36,567 nt of DNA from Polyangium sp. 15x6 (lineage in GTDB: Bacteria; Myxococcota_A; Polyangia; Polyangiales; Polyangiaceae). Positions 23,960-34,136 of this stretch are shown piece by piece (position 1 is the stretch's first letter; each line of letters begins with the position of its first letter). The notes beneath the pieces were generated by a model, which did not search any database, was not told the origin of the DNA, and saw only the letters and a program-made list of their open reading frames with translations. The translations under genes were made by a program, and so were the position numbers. Where the stretch lies: contig NZ_JASBQE010000111.1 in the NCBI RefSeq assembly GCF_029960785.1, positions 1 through 36,567 on the forward strand, given 5' to 3'.

Positions 23960-25327
23960 ATGAGCAAGGAACCGCACGCGAAGGAGACGGTGGCCCTCGT
24001 CGTTCGCCCGCGCGAGTGCGCCATCGGCCGCTTTCGCCTCCAGGTCACGGCGGGGCCCGATCGAGGCGTCGAGCGCGTCTCGGACGGCGCCGAGCTTTCC
24101 GTGGGCACGGCCGCCGGCAACCACCTCGTCCTGACCGACGGCGCCGTCTCGCGTCACCATTGCGTCATCACCGTCACCGACCGCGGGTTTCTCGTGCGCG
24201 ACCTCGGCAGCCGCAACGGCACGCGGCTCTCCGGCTTTCGCGTGGAAGGCGCCTACCTCGGCCCCGGCGCGGTGCTCGGCGTGGGCAAATCGACGCTGCG
24301 CTTCGATCCGCTGCCCGACGAGATCGTCGAGCCGCTCGCCGACGAGGAGCGTTATGGCCGGATCCTCGGCCAGAGCATGGCGATGCGCAGGCTCTTCGCG
24401 GCCCTGCCGCGGATCGCCGCCTCGGATTCGACGGTGCTCATCGAAGGCGAGACCGGCACGGGCAAAGGCCTGCTCGCCGAGGTGATTCATCAGAAGAGCC
24501 CGCGCGCGGAGGGGCCGTTCGTGGTGATCGATTGCAGCTCGATCCCGCCGACGTTGATCGAGGCCGAGCTCTTCGGCTACATGCGCGGCGCCTTCACGAC
24601 GGCGCTGCAATCGCGGGCGGGCGCGTTCGAAGCGGCGGCGGGCGGGACCGTGTTTCTGGACGAGCTCGGGGAGCTACCGCTCGACATGCAGCCGAAGCTG
24701 CTCCGGGCCCTGGAAGAGCGTGTGGTGCGGAGGCTCGGGAGCCTCGATCCGGTCAAGCTCGACGTGCGGGTGATCGCCGCGACGAACCGTGACCTCCGGC
24801 AGGAGGTGAACCGCGGGACGTTCCGCTCGGATCTTTATTATCGGCTGAACATCGTGCGGATTCGATTGCCGCCGCTGCGGGAGCGGCGCGAGGACATTCC
24901 GCCGCTCGTCGCGCATTTCTACGAGCAATTCGCGCGGTCGGGCGAGCCGCTGCCGCCGGCGGAGCTCGTGGCGGCGTTCACGAAGCAGGATTGGCCGGGG
25001 AACGTGCGAGAATTGCGGGCGGCGGTGGAGCGGGCGATCCTGATGGAGGACCAGGAGCTCTGGTTCGAGGCGACGCTCGGGGCGCCGCCCGGCTCGTCGC
25101 CGAAGGCGGCGGCGCCGCCCTCGGTCGATTACGAGGACGATCTCTCGCTCGGATCGTTCCGCGCGGCGAAGGAGCGGGCCGTGGCTCGGTGGGAGCGAGG
25201 GTACATCGAGACGCTGGTGCGGCAGAGCGGAGGAAATCTGTCCCGCGCGGCGCGCTCGGCGCACATGGATCGAAATCACCTGCGGGAGCTCTTGCGGCGG
25301 CACGGGATTTCGGCCACCGAGGAGTGA
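23960..25327 (+). CDS. FHA-domain sigma54-dependent transcriptional activator
   Basis: A 455-residue enhancer-binding protein. An N-terminal FHA domain (about 22-112; SRHH and GSRNGT are the phosphothreonine-binding signatures) replaces the usual receiver domain. The AAA+ domain (about 133-370) has Walker A GETGTGKG, Walker B GGTVFLDELGELP and an arginine-finger region FRSDLYYRLN. The sigma54-contacting loop reads GAFTTA (210-215) instead of GAFTGA. A Fis-type helix-turn-helix closes the protein (about 415-450, NLSRAARSAHMDRNHLRELL). It probably responds to a phosphorylated protein, most simply the divergent kinase 84 bp away, and activates sigma54 promoters. The lipoprotein promoter at 19728 is a candidate target (inference). 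Confidence 0.9.
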   Translation: MSKEPHAKETVALVVRPRECAIGRFRLQVTAGPDRGVERVSDGAELSVGTAAGNHLVLTDGAVSRHHCVITVTDRGFLVRDLGSRNGTRLSGFRVEGAYLGPGAVLGVGKSTLRFDPLPDEIVEPLADEERYGRILGQSMAMRRLFAALPRIAASDSTVLIEGETGTGKGLLAEVIHQKSPRAEGPFVVIDCSSIPPTLIEAELFGYMRGAFTTALQSRAGAFEAAAGGTVFLDELGELPLDMQPKLLRALEERVVRRLGSLDPVKLDVRVIAATNRDLRQEVNRGTFRSDLYYRLNIVRIRLPPLRERREDIPPLVAHFYEQFARSGEPLPPAELVAAFTKQDWPGNVRELRAAVERAILMEDQELWFEATLGAPPGSSPKAAAPPSVDYEDDLSLGSFRAAKERAVARWERGYIETLVRQSGGNLSRAARSAHMDRNHLRELLRRHGISATEE

Positions 25328-25336
25328 CGGCGTTCG

Positions 25337-26710
<1,374 letters not shown>

Positions 26711-26718
26711 GGTACATC

Positions 26719-27924
26719 CTAGACCCCGTTCGGGCCGTCCTCGGGCAGGGCGATTTCGACGCGCTCCATCGAGACGCCGAGCGATTCGGCCTTTTTCGCC
26801 TCGCTCTTGCGCTTCGCCTCGAAGAGCCGGAGGCCTTTCTCCGTCACCAGGCCTACGGGCGGCGCGTCCGGCGGGTGCATTTCCTCAGGGGACGCGCGTG
26901 GTTTGTCCTGGCCCGAGCGCGCGGCGGCGAGGCGCTCCTCGAAATCCTTTTTCCACGCGGGCAAGGTGCGTAGCGGATAACTCGGGTCGCTCGGGTCCGT
27001 GATGATCGTCTCGACGACCGCGTCCATGGAGACGAAGACGGGATAGAGCTCCTCGGGGTCGTACGCCGCGCCGCGGTCGAAGAGGCCGCCGCAGATCGGG
27101 CGGAGCGTGCAATGGTTGCAGGCGGGCGCGTAGATGTGCTCCCAGTCGGTCTGGCGGACGGTCTGCTTGTTGTCGAGGAAATGCACGATGCGCTCCTCGC
27201 CCTTCACGATCTTGCGCGTCTCGGTGCTCGCCCAGGCGAACTCGGTCATGTAGCAGAGCGGGACCTTTTCCACGCGGAACGAGCGGCCCGATGCGTGGAG
27301 CTTGCGCATCGCGCGCTGGAGCGAGACCTCGAAATCGGAGAGGCGCGGCGTGAACTGCGCCTGGTTCACCTCGGCGCGGCCCATCGAAGGGTCGAGGTTG
27401 TTCCACACGAAATGGCGCACGTACGGGTGGTGCGTGATCCAGTGGTCGATGTTTTCGTCGAGGTGATCGGCGTTCAGCTTGTTGATCACGCAGTTGATGT
27501 TGACCTCGATCCCATTCTCGTGGGCATTGCGCACGGCGGCGAACGCCTTTTCGAGCGTGCCGTCCGTGCCGCGGAGGCTCGCCTCGACGTCGGGGCGCAC
27601 CGAATACACGGACACGTGCACGAGTCGCACGCCCGCCTCGGCCAGGCTGCGCGCGAATTCAGGATCCGCGAGGCGCGAGCCGTTCGTGATCATGCGCACG
27701 TGGAGGCCTTGCGCGGAGGCATACGCCGCGATGCGCGGCAGCTCCGGGTGCAGCGTGGGCTCGCCGCCGGTGAGGATGACCCCGAAATACCCGCGCTTGA
27801 CCAGATCGTCGACGAGCACCTTCATCGTGTCGAAGGTGTGGACGTAGGGCGTCGTGGGGTTCGAGCAGAACCCGCAAAAATGGTTGCAATGCCGGACGAC
27901 CTGGATGTAGCCGATGTTCGCCAA
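26719..27924 (-). CDS. Radical SAM protein with SPASM-like C-terminal cysteines
   Basis: A 401-residue radical SAM enzyme. The 4Fe-4S cluster binding motif is C13-x3-C17-x2-C20 (CNHFCGFC), followed by the SAM-binding TGGEP and a TIM-barrel pattern. Near the C-terminus four more Cys (C224, C269, C272, C278; the last three in CNHCTLRPIC) could hold an auxiliary cluster, as in SPASM or twitch enzymes. The TTG at 27924 is chosen because GGGAG lies 7 nt upstream and the motif begins 12 residues later; no ATG or GTG is better placed. No candidate precursor peptide was seen next to it, so a peptide-modifying role is only one option. It is upstream of a kinase in the same operon. Substrate unknown. 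Confidence 0.82.
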   Translation of the reverse strand: MANIGYIQVVRHCNHFCGFCSNPTTPYVHTFDTMKVLVDDLVKRGYFGVILTGGEPTLHPELPRIAAYASAQGLHVRMITNGSRLADPEFARSLAEAGVRLVHVSVYSVRPDVEASLRGTDGTLEKAFAAVRNAHENGIEVNINCVINKLNADHLDENIDHWITHHPYVRHFVWNNLDPSMGRAEVNQAQFTPRLSDFEVSLQRAMRKLHASGRSFRVEKVPLCYMTEFAWASTETRKIVKGEERIVHFLDNKQTVRQTDWEHIYAPACNHCTLRPICGGLFDRGAAYDPEELYPVFVSMDAVVETIITDPSDPSYPLRTLPAWKKDFEERLAAARSGQDKPRASPEEMHPPDAPPVGLVTEKGLRLFEAKRKSEAKKAESLGVSMERVEIALPEDGPNGV

Positions 27925-28058
27925 GCGAGATCTCCCGGATGTCGGGATGCGTGAGCAAGCAGGTGCCCGGGCGCCGCGAGGACGAGGGGCGCTCCGCATC
28001 GTACGGGAGGCGCCCGAAGGCGGCAACGGAGGGGAGAAGCGACGAGCCTCCGGTCTGC

Positions 28059-28064
28059 TACGTT
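28059..28064 (+). promoter_or_regulatory. -10-like box TACGTT ahead of DUF4175 gene (leaderless candidate)
   Basis: TACGTT ends 7 nt before the GTG at 28072 and is preceded by TGC, fitting an extended -10 (TGn). No Shine-Dalgarno is present. Confidence 0.5.
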
Positions 28065-28071
28065 CTCCGCC

Positions 28072-30963
28072 GTGGAGCACGACGTCCCGGTTGCCTTGCT
28101 CGCCCAGCTTCGTTCCACCTGGGAAGCCGAGATCCGTCCCTCCGCGCGCCGCGCGCTGACCGCGCTCGCCGCCGCCCTGGTGATCGGCCTGGCCCACCTC
28201 GCCCGCCGAGGGACGCCTGCCGTGCGAGCGACCGTGGCCGCGCTGCTCGCCGCGTTCTGCGTGTTCCTCGTGGCACGCGCGATCGTGCTGCATCGGCGCC
28301 GGCAAGATCCGAGGCGCACGATCCTGGAGACGATCGGCCCGACGGACCCGGAGCTCGCCGCCGCGACGGTGCGAGGCCTCGGGCTCGTGGAGCAAACGAC
28401 GAAGGACGCGACGCGCGGATCGCCGTCGCTCGCACGTCTGCACCTCGCGCGTTTGCTGAGCCGCGCGTCGATCGAGCGTATCGCGGAGCGCGCTTCCGTC
28501 GCGGCGCGGCGGTGGTCCGTGGCGGGCCTCGTGTTCGCGCTCGTGGCGGTGTTCGGCGCGGCGATCGAGCAACGCGTGATCGAGGGGCTCGACGTGCTCG
28601 TGGCGCGGGGCGGCGAGGCGCCGCTGCCGCTCTCGTATCTCGAGGACGTGAACATCGTCGCGAAGCCGCCCGAGTACCTGCACCAGCACGGGCGGGTGAT
28701 CGATACATTCGAGGCGACGTCGCTACCGCGCGGGACGACGATCACGGTGCACGGGCGCCCGACGTACCCGAGCCGCACGCTCGTACTGACGGACGGCAAG
28801 GTGGAGGTGCCGTTCGCGTTCGACGGTGTGGGCGGCGTGGTGGCGCGGTGGGAGCTCGGGGAGACGGCGACGCTCCGGATCGCGGCGCGCTTCGGCGAGG
28901 TGCGGATTCCGCAGGCCGACGAGCAAGAGGTGACGTCGATCCCGGACCTCGCGCCGAAGGTCCTGGTCGAGGACGCGCCGCGCACGGTGCGGATGCTCGA
29001 CGAGCCGGAGATCGTCGTGTCGTACGAGGCGACCGACGATCACGGCCTGCGCGAGGTGGATCTCGTCTACCGCTCGGGCGGGCGCGAGGCGCGGCGCGTG
29101 CTGTCGCGGCCGCAGGGCGATCCCAGGTCGGATCGAGGATCGCACCGGATCGTCTTCAGCGGCGACGCGTTCTTCAAGCGCAACTTCCTGCCCGTCGAGA
29201 TCACGGTGGAGGCGCGCGACAACGATCCGATCGTCGGGCCGAAGTGGGGCAAGAGCGCGGCGATCGTGGTGATCCCGCCGCAGGTCGGCGAGCCGGAGGC
29301 GCTCCGGTACGAGGCGCTCGTGCGGGCGCGCGACGCGCTGACGGACCTCGTGGCGATGCGGCTCGTGGAGGATGCGCCGAAGGGGACGCAGAACGCCGAT
29401 CACGTGAAGAAGGAGCGCGAGGCGCAGGAGAAGGCGCTCGGCGTGGTGGAGGAGGCGCTCGCCGGGACGTACGGCGGTTTGCGGTTCCCGCGGCGCGCGC
29501 TCGCGCTCGCGCGCGGGCAGCTTCGCAGGCTCGAGGTCGCACTCGCGGAGGAGCAGAAGCAACCGTCGGCCGCGACGCACCAGAAGCTCGTCGAGGAGAG
29601 CGAAGAGGTGCTGCTCGCGATCGACGCGGCCGCGCGCTCGCTCGGGACGTCGGACACGCGCCGCGTGGCGAAGCGTCTCGCGGCAGTCGCGGACGAGGCC
29701 GCCGAGGCGACGGCCGTCGCCGCAGGGCAACGCGGGAGCGATACGGCGAACGGCGTGGCGCGGCTCGACGCGGCGGTGACCGTGCTCGACGGGGGAGGGA
29801 AGCAGCTCCTCAGGCTCGGGACGCTCGGGCTGGATCTCGGGGAGATCGTGGCGAATGGGCTCCGGCGGATCGATCGGGCGCGGAAGGCGAACGATCTGTT
29901 TCACGCGGAGCTCGCGGCGCGAGACCTGGCGGCGCGCCTGCGAAATCCGGATCCGTCGTTCGCGGGCGGAGGCGGCAGCGGGAGCGGGACGGAGTCGGCC
30001 GCGGGCGGGAGCGGGACGGGCGACGGCGATCCTTCGAGCGCGGACGATGCGGCGGAGGCGGGCGAGCAGGAGCTCGAGGACCTCATCCGCGAGCACGCGA
30101 ACGAGCTCGAAGACGTGGAGCAGGCGCTCGAACGCGCGTTCTCGCAGGACGAGCTCGACGAGCTGAAGGACGAGGCGAAGAAGCACGCCGAGGCGATCCG
30201 CGAGGCGATCAAGGATCTTCCGAGGCGCGCGGGCGAGCCGGGCTCGGCGACGGCCGCGGGCAAACAGGCGCGGGACCTCGCCGAGTCGATGGCCGACGCG
30301 CTGGAGCAAGGTCGGCCACGCGACGCGGTGCAGAGCGGCAAGGAGGCGATGCGCGCGCTCGAAGACGCAAAGAAGCGCGGGCAATCGGCCCAGGAGTGGA
30401 ACCTCGGCGAGCAGAGCGCGGGTCGCGAGGCGGAGCGAGCGCGGCCAGGCCTCGGCGAGGAGCTCGCGTGGGCGGAGCAGGCGCTCGAAAAGCTGCGGAA
30501 ATCGGCCGCGGAGCGCGCGAAGGGCGACCTCGAGAAGAGCGGCAAGCGCGAGGCACAGATGGCCGAGCGCGCGCGCAAGCTCGGGGAGAAGGGCGCGTCG
30601 GGTGATGGCAGCCTGCCCGAGGAGACGCTCGATCTGCTCGACCGCGCGGAGAAGAGCATGCGTGACGCGGAGCGCGCGCTCGCCGAGGGCGACGGCGATG
30701 CAGGGCTCGAACATCAGCAGAACGCGCAGCGGCTCTTGGAGATGGCGCGCGGCGAGCGGAACAACGAGGAGAACGAGAGCAATCAGGAGCGGCCCGAGTC
30801 GAGTGATGGACGCTCGATGGCGAAGAAGGCCGACATCCCCGGCAAAGACGGGCACAAGGGGCCCGACGCGTTCCGCAAGCGCGTGCTCGAAGGGCTCGGC
30901 GGTTCGTCGGATCCGCTGTTGAAGGAAGCCGTGAAGCGCTACGCGGAGGGGCTCCTGCGATGA
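28072..30963 (+). CDS. DUF4175-like membrane protein with long charged helical region
   Basis: A 963-residue envelope protein. Two hydrophobic segments near the start (about 28-45 and 51-73) and a third at about 147-168 anchor it. A beta-rich region with an Ig-like feel follows (about 185-400), containing YEATDDHGLREVDLVY, a stretch typical of DUF4175 proteins. The C-terminal 500 residues are dominated by Glu, Ala, Arg and Lys in long helices, interrupted by a Gly/Ser-rich linker (about 625-650), and are likely coiled coil in the periplasm. The start is GTG at 28072. Its stop overlaps the start of the metalloprotease gene (ATGA), so the two are translationally coupled and probably act together. 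Function of the family is not established. Confidence 0.8.
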   Translation: MEHDVPVALLAQLRSTWEAEIRPSARRALTALAAALVIGLAHLARRGTPAVRATVAALLAAFCVFLVARAIVLHRRRQDPRRTILETIGPTDPELAAATVRGLGLVEQTTKDATRGSPSLARLHLARLLSRASIERIAERASVAARRWSVAGLVFALVAVFGAAIEQRVIEGLDVLVARGGEAPLPLSYLEDVNIVAKPPEYLHQHGRVIDTFEATSLPRGTTITVHGRPTYPSRTLVLTDGKVEVPFAFDGVGGVVARWELGETATLRIAARFGEVRIPQADEQEVTSIPDLAPKVLVEDAPRTVRMLDEPEIVVSYEATDDHGLREVDLVYRSGGREARRVLSRPQGDPRSDRGSHRIVFSGDAFFKRNFLPVEITVEARDNDPIVGPKWGKSAAIVVIPPQVGEPEALRYEALVRARDALTDLVAMRLVEDAPKGTQNADHVKKEREAQEKALGVVEEALAGTYGGLRFPRRALALARGQLRRLEVALAEEQKQPSAATHQKLVEESEEVLLAIDAAARSLGTSDTRRVAKRLAAVADEAAEATAVAAGQRGSDTANGVARLDAAVTVLDGGGKQLLRLGTLGLDLGEIVANGLRRIDRARKANDLFHAELAARDLAARLRNPDPSFAGGGGSGSGTESAAGGSGTGDGDPSSADDAAEAGEQELEDLIREHANELEDVEQALERAFSQDELDELKDEAKKHAEAIREAIKDLPRRAGEPGSATAAGKQARDLAESMADALEQGRPRDAVQSGKEAMRALEDAKKRGQSAQEWNLGEQSAGREAERARPGLGEELAWAEQALEKLRKSAAERAKGDLEKSGKREAQMAERARKLGEKGASGDGSLPEETLDLLDRAEKSMRDAERALAEGDGDAGLEHQQNAQRLLEMARGERNNEENESNQERPESSDGRSMAKKADIPGKDGHKGPDAFRKRVLEGLGGSSDPLLKEAVKRYAEGLLR

Positions 30964-32489
30964 GGTCTCTGGCGATGCGGAAGGTTCTTCTGGGCGCGCT
31001 CGCGGTCGCGACGTCGATGAGCGTCGCGGCGGCGAGCGCGGCGTACGTGCCGCTGCTCGGTGATCTCGATCGGGCGCGGCGCGCGCGGGAAGCGACGCTG
31101 GAGCTCGACGTGGCGGCGGCGCGCAAGATTCTCGACGGCGCGGATACGTCGGACACGGCGCTCGCGCTCGAAACGGCGCGCCTCCTGCTCTACGAGGGCG
31201 ACTGCGACGGGGCCGTGGCCGTGCTGTCGCGGCCGGACCTGACGAACCGGCCGGAGGCGATGGACCTCGGCGACGTGTCGCGCGGATGCGCGCGCGCGAC
31301 GGCCGGGACGCTGACGGTGCGCGACGAGCGCGTCATCGTGCGGCTGCAAGACGACGAAGATCAGGCGCTCGTGCCGCTCATCGTGGACGTGGCGCTCAAG
31401 GCCCGCGAGAACCTCGCGAAGGATCTCGGCGTGGAGCTGCCCCTGCCGATGCGGATCGATCTCGTGCGTGATCAGTTCACGCTCGCGGCGATGACGGGTT
31501 TGCCCGAGGAGGCGGCGCAGACGACGGGCACGGTGGCCGTGGCGAAGTGGGGGCGCGTGACGATGATCTCGCCGCGCGCCACGATGAACGGATACGCGTG
31601 GCTCGACACGCTGGCGCACGAGCTGACGCACCTCGCGCTCACGCGCGGCACGCGCGACAAGGCGCCTTTGTGGCTGCAGGAAGGCGTGGCGAAGCGGCAA
31701 GAGGTGCGGTGGCGCGAGAAGGAGCCGCTCGACGATTTTCCGGCAGCCGACGTGGTCGCGCGCGTGGGCCTCGACAAGGGGCTCGGCGTGGAGCTCGACA
31801 AGATCGGGCCGTCCATCGCGATGCTGCCGTCGGCGGAGCAGGCGCAGGTGGCGTTCGCCGAGGTGGCGAGCTTCGTGCGGTACTGGGCGCGCGAGGCCGG
31901 GGAAGAGGCGCTGCCGCAGCTCGTGGTGCGGCTCAAGGCGGCCGAGAGCTCGAAGGATTTCGAGCAGGCGATCGCCGAGGTGAGCGCGGCGGACTTCCAG
32001 ACGTGGGTGAAGCGCTGGCGCGGGCACATCACGAGCCTGCCGAAGGACCTGCCGCCGGAGCTCGAGCCAGGCGCGATGCCGGCGAACGTGAAGGAGATCG
32101 CGCGGCGGATCCGGCTCGGGGAGCTCTTGCAAGGCAGAGGGCACGCGCGGGCGGCGTCGATCGAGCGGGCGCGCGCGCATGCGCTCATCCCGCACGAGGC
32201 GTCGGTGCGGTGCCACCTCGCGGAGTCGCTCCTCGCGATGGGCGATACGCAGAACGCCGCGCCGCTCGTCGAGCGCATCGACGACGTGTACAACCGCTTC
32301 GGGCGGTGGCACTCGCTGAACGGGCTCTTGCACCCGGACCCGAGCGACCTCGATCGTCCGTTCCGCTTCGGCATCGCGCTCGACCCGCTCGAACCCGCGG
32401 TGGCGTGCGAGGAGAAGGCCGCGCCGGAGCTGCCGAAAGACGCGATACGCGCGGCGATCTGCGAAGCCGCGCGCCGCATGCCTCGCTAG
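30960..32489 (+). CDS. Secreted zinc metalloprotease, peptidase MA-like
   Basis: A 509-residue exported protein with a signal peptide (about 1-28, KVLLGALAVATSMSVAAASA). The zinc site is H220-E221-x2-H224 in HELTH, followed 17 residues later by WLQEG (E241), the third-ligand layout of the gluzincin peptidase MA family. A helical region with repeat character (about 25-110) precedes the protease domain and another (about 375-445), TPR-like, follows it. Five mature Cys residues are scattered along the chain. It probably acts in the periplasm or outside the cell on a protein substrate. The ATG overlaps the DUF4175 stop by four bases; a second ATG five codons on is equally compatible with the signal peptide. 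It is convergent with the GAF activator after 9 bp. Confidence 0.83.
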   Translation: MRSLAMRKVLLGALAVATSMSVAAASAAYVPLLGDLDRARRAREATLELDVAAARKILDGADTSDTALALETARLLLYEGDCDGAVAVLSRPDLTNRPEAMDLGDVSRGCARATAGTLTVRDERVIVRLQDDEDQALVPLIVDVALKARENLAKDLGVELPLPMRIDLVRDQFTLAAMTGLPEEAAQTTGTVAVAKWGRVTMISPRATMNGYAWLDTLAHELTHLALTRGTRDKAPLWLQEGVAKRQEVRWREKEPLDDFPAADVVARVGLDKGLGVELDKIGPSIAMLPSAEQAQVAFAEVASFVRYWAREAGEEALPQLVVRLKAAESSKDFEQAIAEVSAADFQTWVKRWRGHITSLPKDLPPELEPGAMPANVKEIARRIRLGELLQGRGHARAASIERARAHALIPHEASVRCHLAESLLAMGDTQNAAPLVERIDDVYNRFGRWHSLNGLLHPDPSDLDRPFRFGIALDPLEPAVACEEKAAPELPKDAIRAAICEAARRMPR

Positions 32490-32498
32490 GAAGTAGCG

Positions 32499-34136
32499 TC
32501 AGTCATCGTCGCCGCGGCTGTGTGAGCCGCCGAGGAGCGAGTCCGGTCCGCGCGAGGTCGGGCCTCCGCCGTGGCGGCGCGAGAGGGCGCGCGCGATCGT
32601 GTTTCGACCGACGCCGAGCCTTCGGGCGGCCTCGGTCTTGTTGCCGTCGCACGCGGCCACCACCGCGCCGACGTAGCGCTCGATCGCATCGTCGAGCGAG
32701 AGGTGGAGTGGCAAGCGGACTTCCTCCTCGCTGCTCGATCGCCCGTCGGAGATCGTCGTCGGGCGCCTGCGTTGGGGCAGGTGCGCAAGCGTGATGCGGC
32801 CGTCGGGCGCGAGCGCGATGGCGCTCTCGATCCAGTGCTCGAGCTCGCGCACGTTGCCCGGCCAGGTGTGGCTGCCGATGGCGGAGAGCGCGGCCGGATC
32901 GAACGTGGGGGTGGGCCTTCCGTAGCGCTGCGCGTAGAGGTCGGCGAAGTGCCGCGTGAGCGCCTCGATCTCCTCGCGGCCGCGGGCCCTGAGCGGCGGG
33001 AGCTCGATCTCCACGACACGCACGCGGTAGTAGAGGTCCTCGCGGAAGCGGCCCTCGGCGACGGCCCTCTCGAGGTCGCGGTGCGTCGCGCACACGACAC
33101 GCACGTCGCCGCGCATCGTGTTGCGTCCGCCGACCCGCTCGAATGTACGATCCTGAAGGAATCGCAGGAGCTTGCCCTGGATGTCGAGTGGCAGATCGCC
33201 GAGCTCGTCGAGGAACAAGGTGCCGCCCTCGGCGAGCTCGACCTTGCCCGGGACGCGACGATCCGCGCCGGTGAACGCGCCACGCTCGTGGCCGAAGAGC
33301 TCGCTCTCGACGAGCTGGGCGGGCAGGGTCGTGCAGTCGACCGTGACGAACGGGCGCGCTTGGCGCCGGGAGTTCACGTGAATCGCGCGGGCGAACAGGC
33401 CCTTGCCCGTGCCGGTCTCGCCTCGCAGGAGCACCGTCGCGTCGGTCTGCGCGGCGAGCTGGATCTTCTCGTAGACGGCCGTGATCGGGGCGCTGCGGCC
33501 GACGATGCGATTGAACGGCCCTTGCAGCACGAGGCCGGGGTTGCCCCCGTCGGCCGCGCGCAGCGTGGTCATCGTGAGCGCGCGGGCGAGCTGGCTCGCG
33601 AGCGCGACGAGGTAGCGCTCGTCCTCTTCGTCGAAGCTGCCGCCGCCCTGCTTGTTGAGGAGCTGCACCACGCCGCGCACCGGCGCGCGCGCCTCCTCGC
33701 GGATCGGCGCCACCAGCATCGAGCGCGTCGTGTAGCCCGTGGCCCGGTCCGCCGTCGGATCGAAGCGCGGGTCGGTCGAGGCGTCGTCGACGCGCACGAC
33801 CTCGCCCGTGCGGGCGACGTATCCCGCGATGCCGCGGCCGAGCGGGAGGCGCAGCGCGGGCAGCTCGGGCAGGAGCGCGACGCGCGTCACGAGGTCGCCT
33901 TGCTCGGCGTCGACGAGCCAGATCGTCGCGCGGTCGGCGAACATCGCCTGCGCGAGGCGCTCGCACGCGGTGCCGAGGAGCGCGTCGAGGTCGACCTCGC
34001 GCGCGAGGAGCGATGCGAGATCGACGAGGAGGGAGAGGCGCGACATGGAGCCTGGGGCGAGCTCGAGCATAAGGTGCCACGCCGCCGACGTCACCATCGT
34101 CGGCTCGTCCCGGACGCGGAGCGCGGGCAGGCCCAT
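32499..34136 (-). CDS. GAF-domain sigma54-dependent transcriptional activator
   Basis: A 545-residue enhancer-binding protein. An N-terminal GAF domain (about 33-180, with a hydrophobic core and GRGIAGYVARTGE) is the likely sensor. The AAA+ domain (about 205-440) is complete: GETGTGKG, GAFTGA in the sigma54 contact loop, GGTLFLDELGDLP, and FREDLYYRVRV with the arginine finger region. A Fis-type helix-turn-helix (about 500-520, NKTEAARRLGVGRNTIARAL) binds DNA, followed by a polar tail. The ATG at 34136 shares a base with the stop of the MBL hydrolase gene (TGATG), so both are coupled. Its ligand is unknown; GAF domains often bind cyclic nucleotides or haem. Confidence 0.92.
   Translation of the reverse strand: MGLPALRVRDEPTMVTSAAWHLMLELAPGSMSRLSLLVDLASLLAREVDLDALLGTACERLAQAMFADRATIWLVDAEQGDLVTRVALLPELPALRLPLGRGIAGYVARTGEVVRVDDASTDPRFDPTADRATGYTTRSMLVAPIREEARAPVRGVVQLLNKQGGGSFDEEDERYLVALASQLARALTMTTLRAADGGNPGLVLQGPFNRIVGRSAPITAVYEKIQLAAQTDATVLLRGETGTGKGLFARAIHVNSRRQARPFVTVDCTTLPAQLVESELFGHERGAFTGADRRVPGKVELAEGGTLFLDELGDLPLDIQGKLLRFLQDRTFERVGGRNTMRGDVRVVCATHRDLERAVAEGRFREDLYYRVRVVEIELPPLRARGREEIEALTRHFADLYAQRYGRPTPTFDPAALSAIGSHTWPGNVRELEHWIESAIALAPDGRITLAHLPQRRRPTTISDGRSSSEEEVRLPLHLSLDDAIERYVGAVVAACDGNKTEAARRLGVGRNTIARALSRRHGGGPTSRGPDSLLGGSHSRGDDD

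Noticed and set aside
27939-30605. 888-codon open frame on the plus strand
   Set aside because: It overlaps the DUF4175 gene in another frame, is Arg/Gly/Ala low complexity and has no recognisable domain, so it is a GC-driven shadow.
28723-30855. 710-codon open frame on the minus strand
   Set aside because: Antisense to the DUF4175 gene, without signal, domain or start context.
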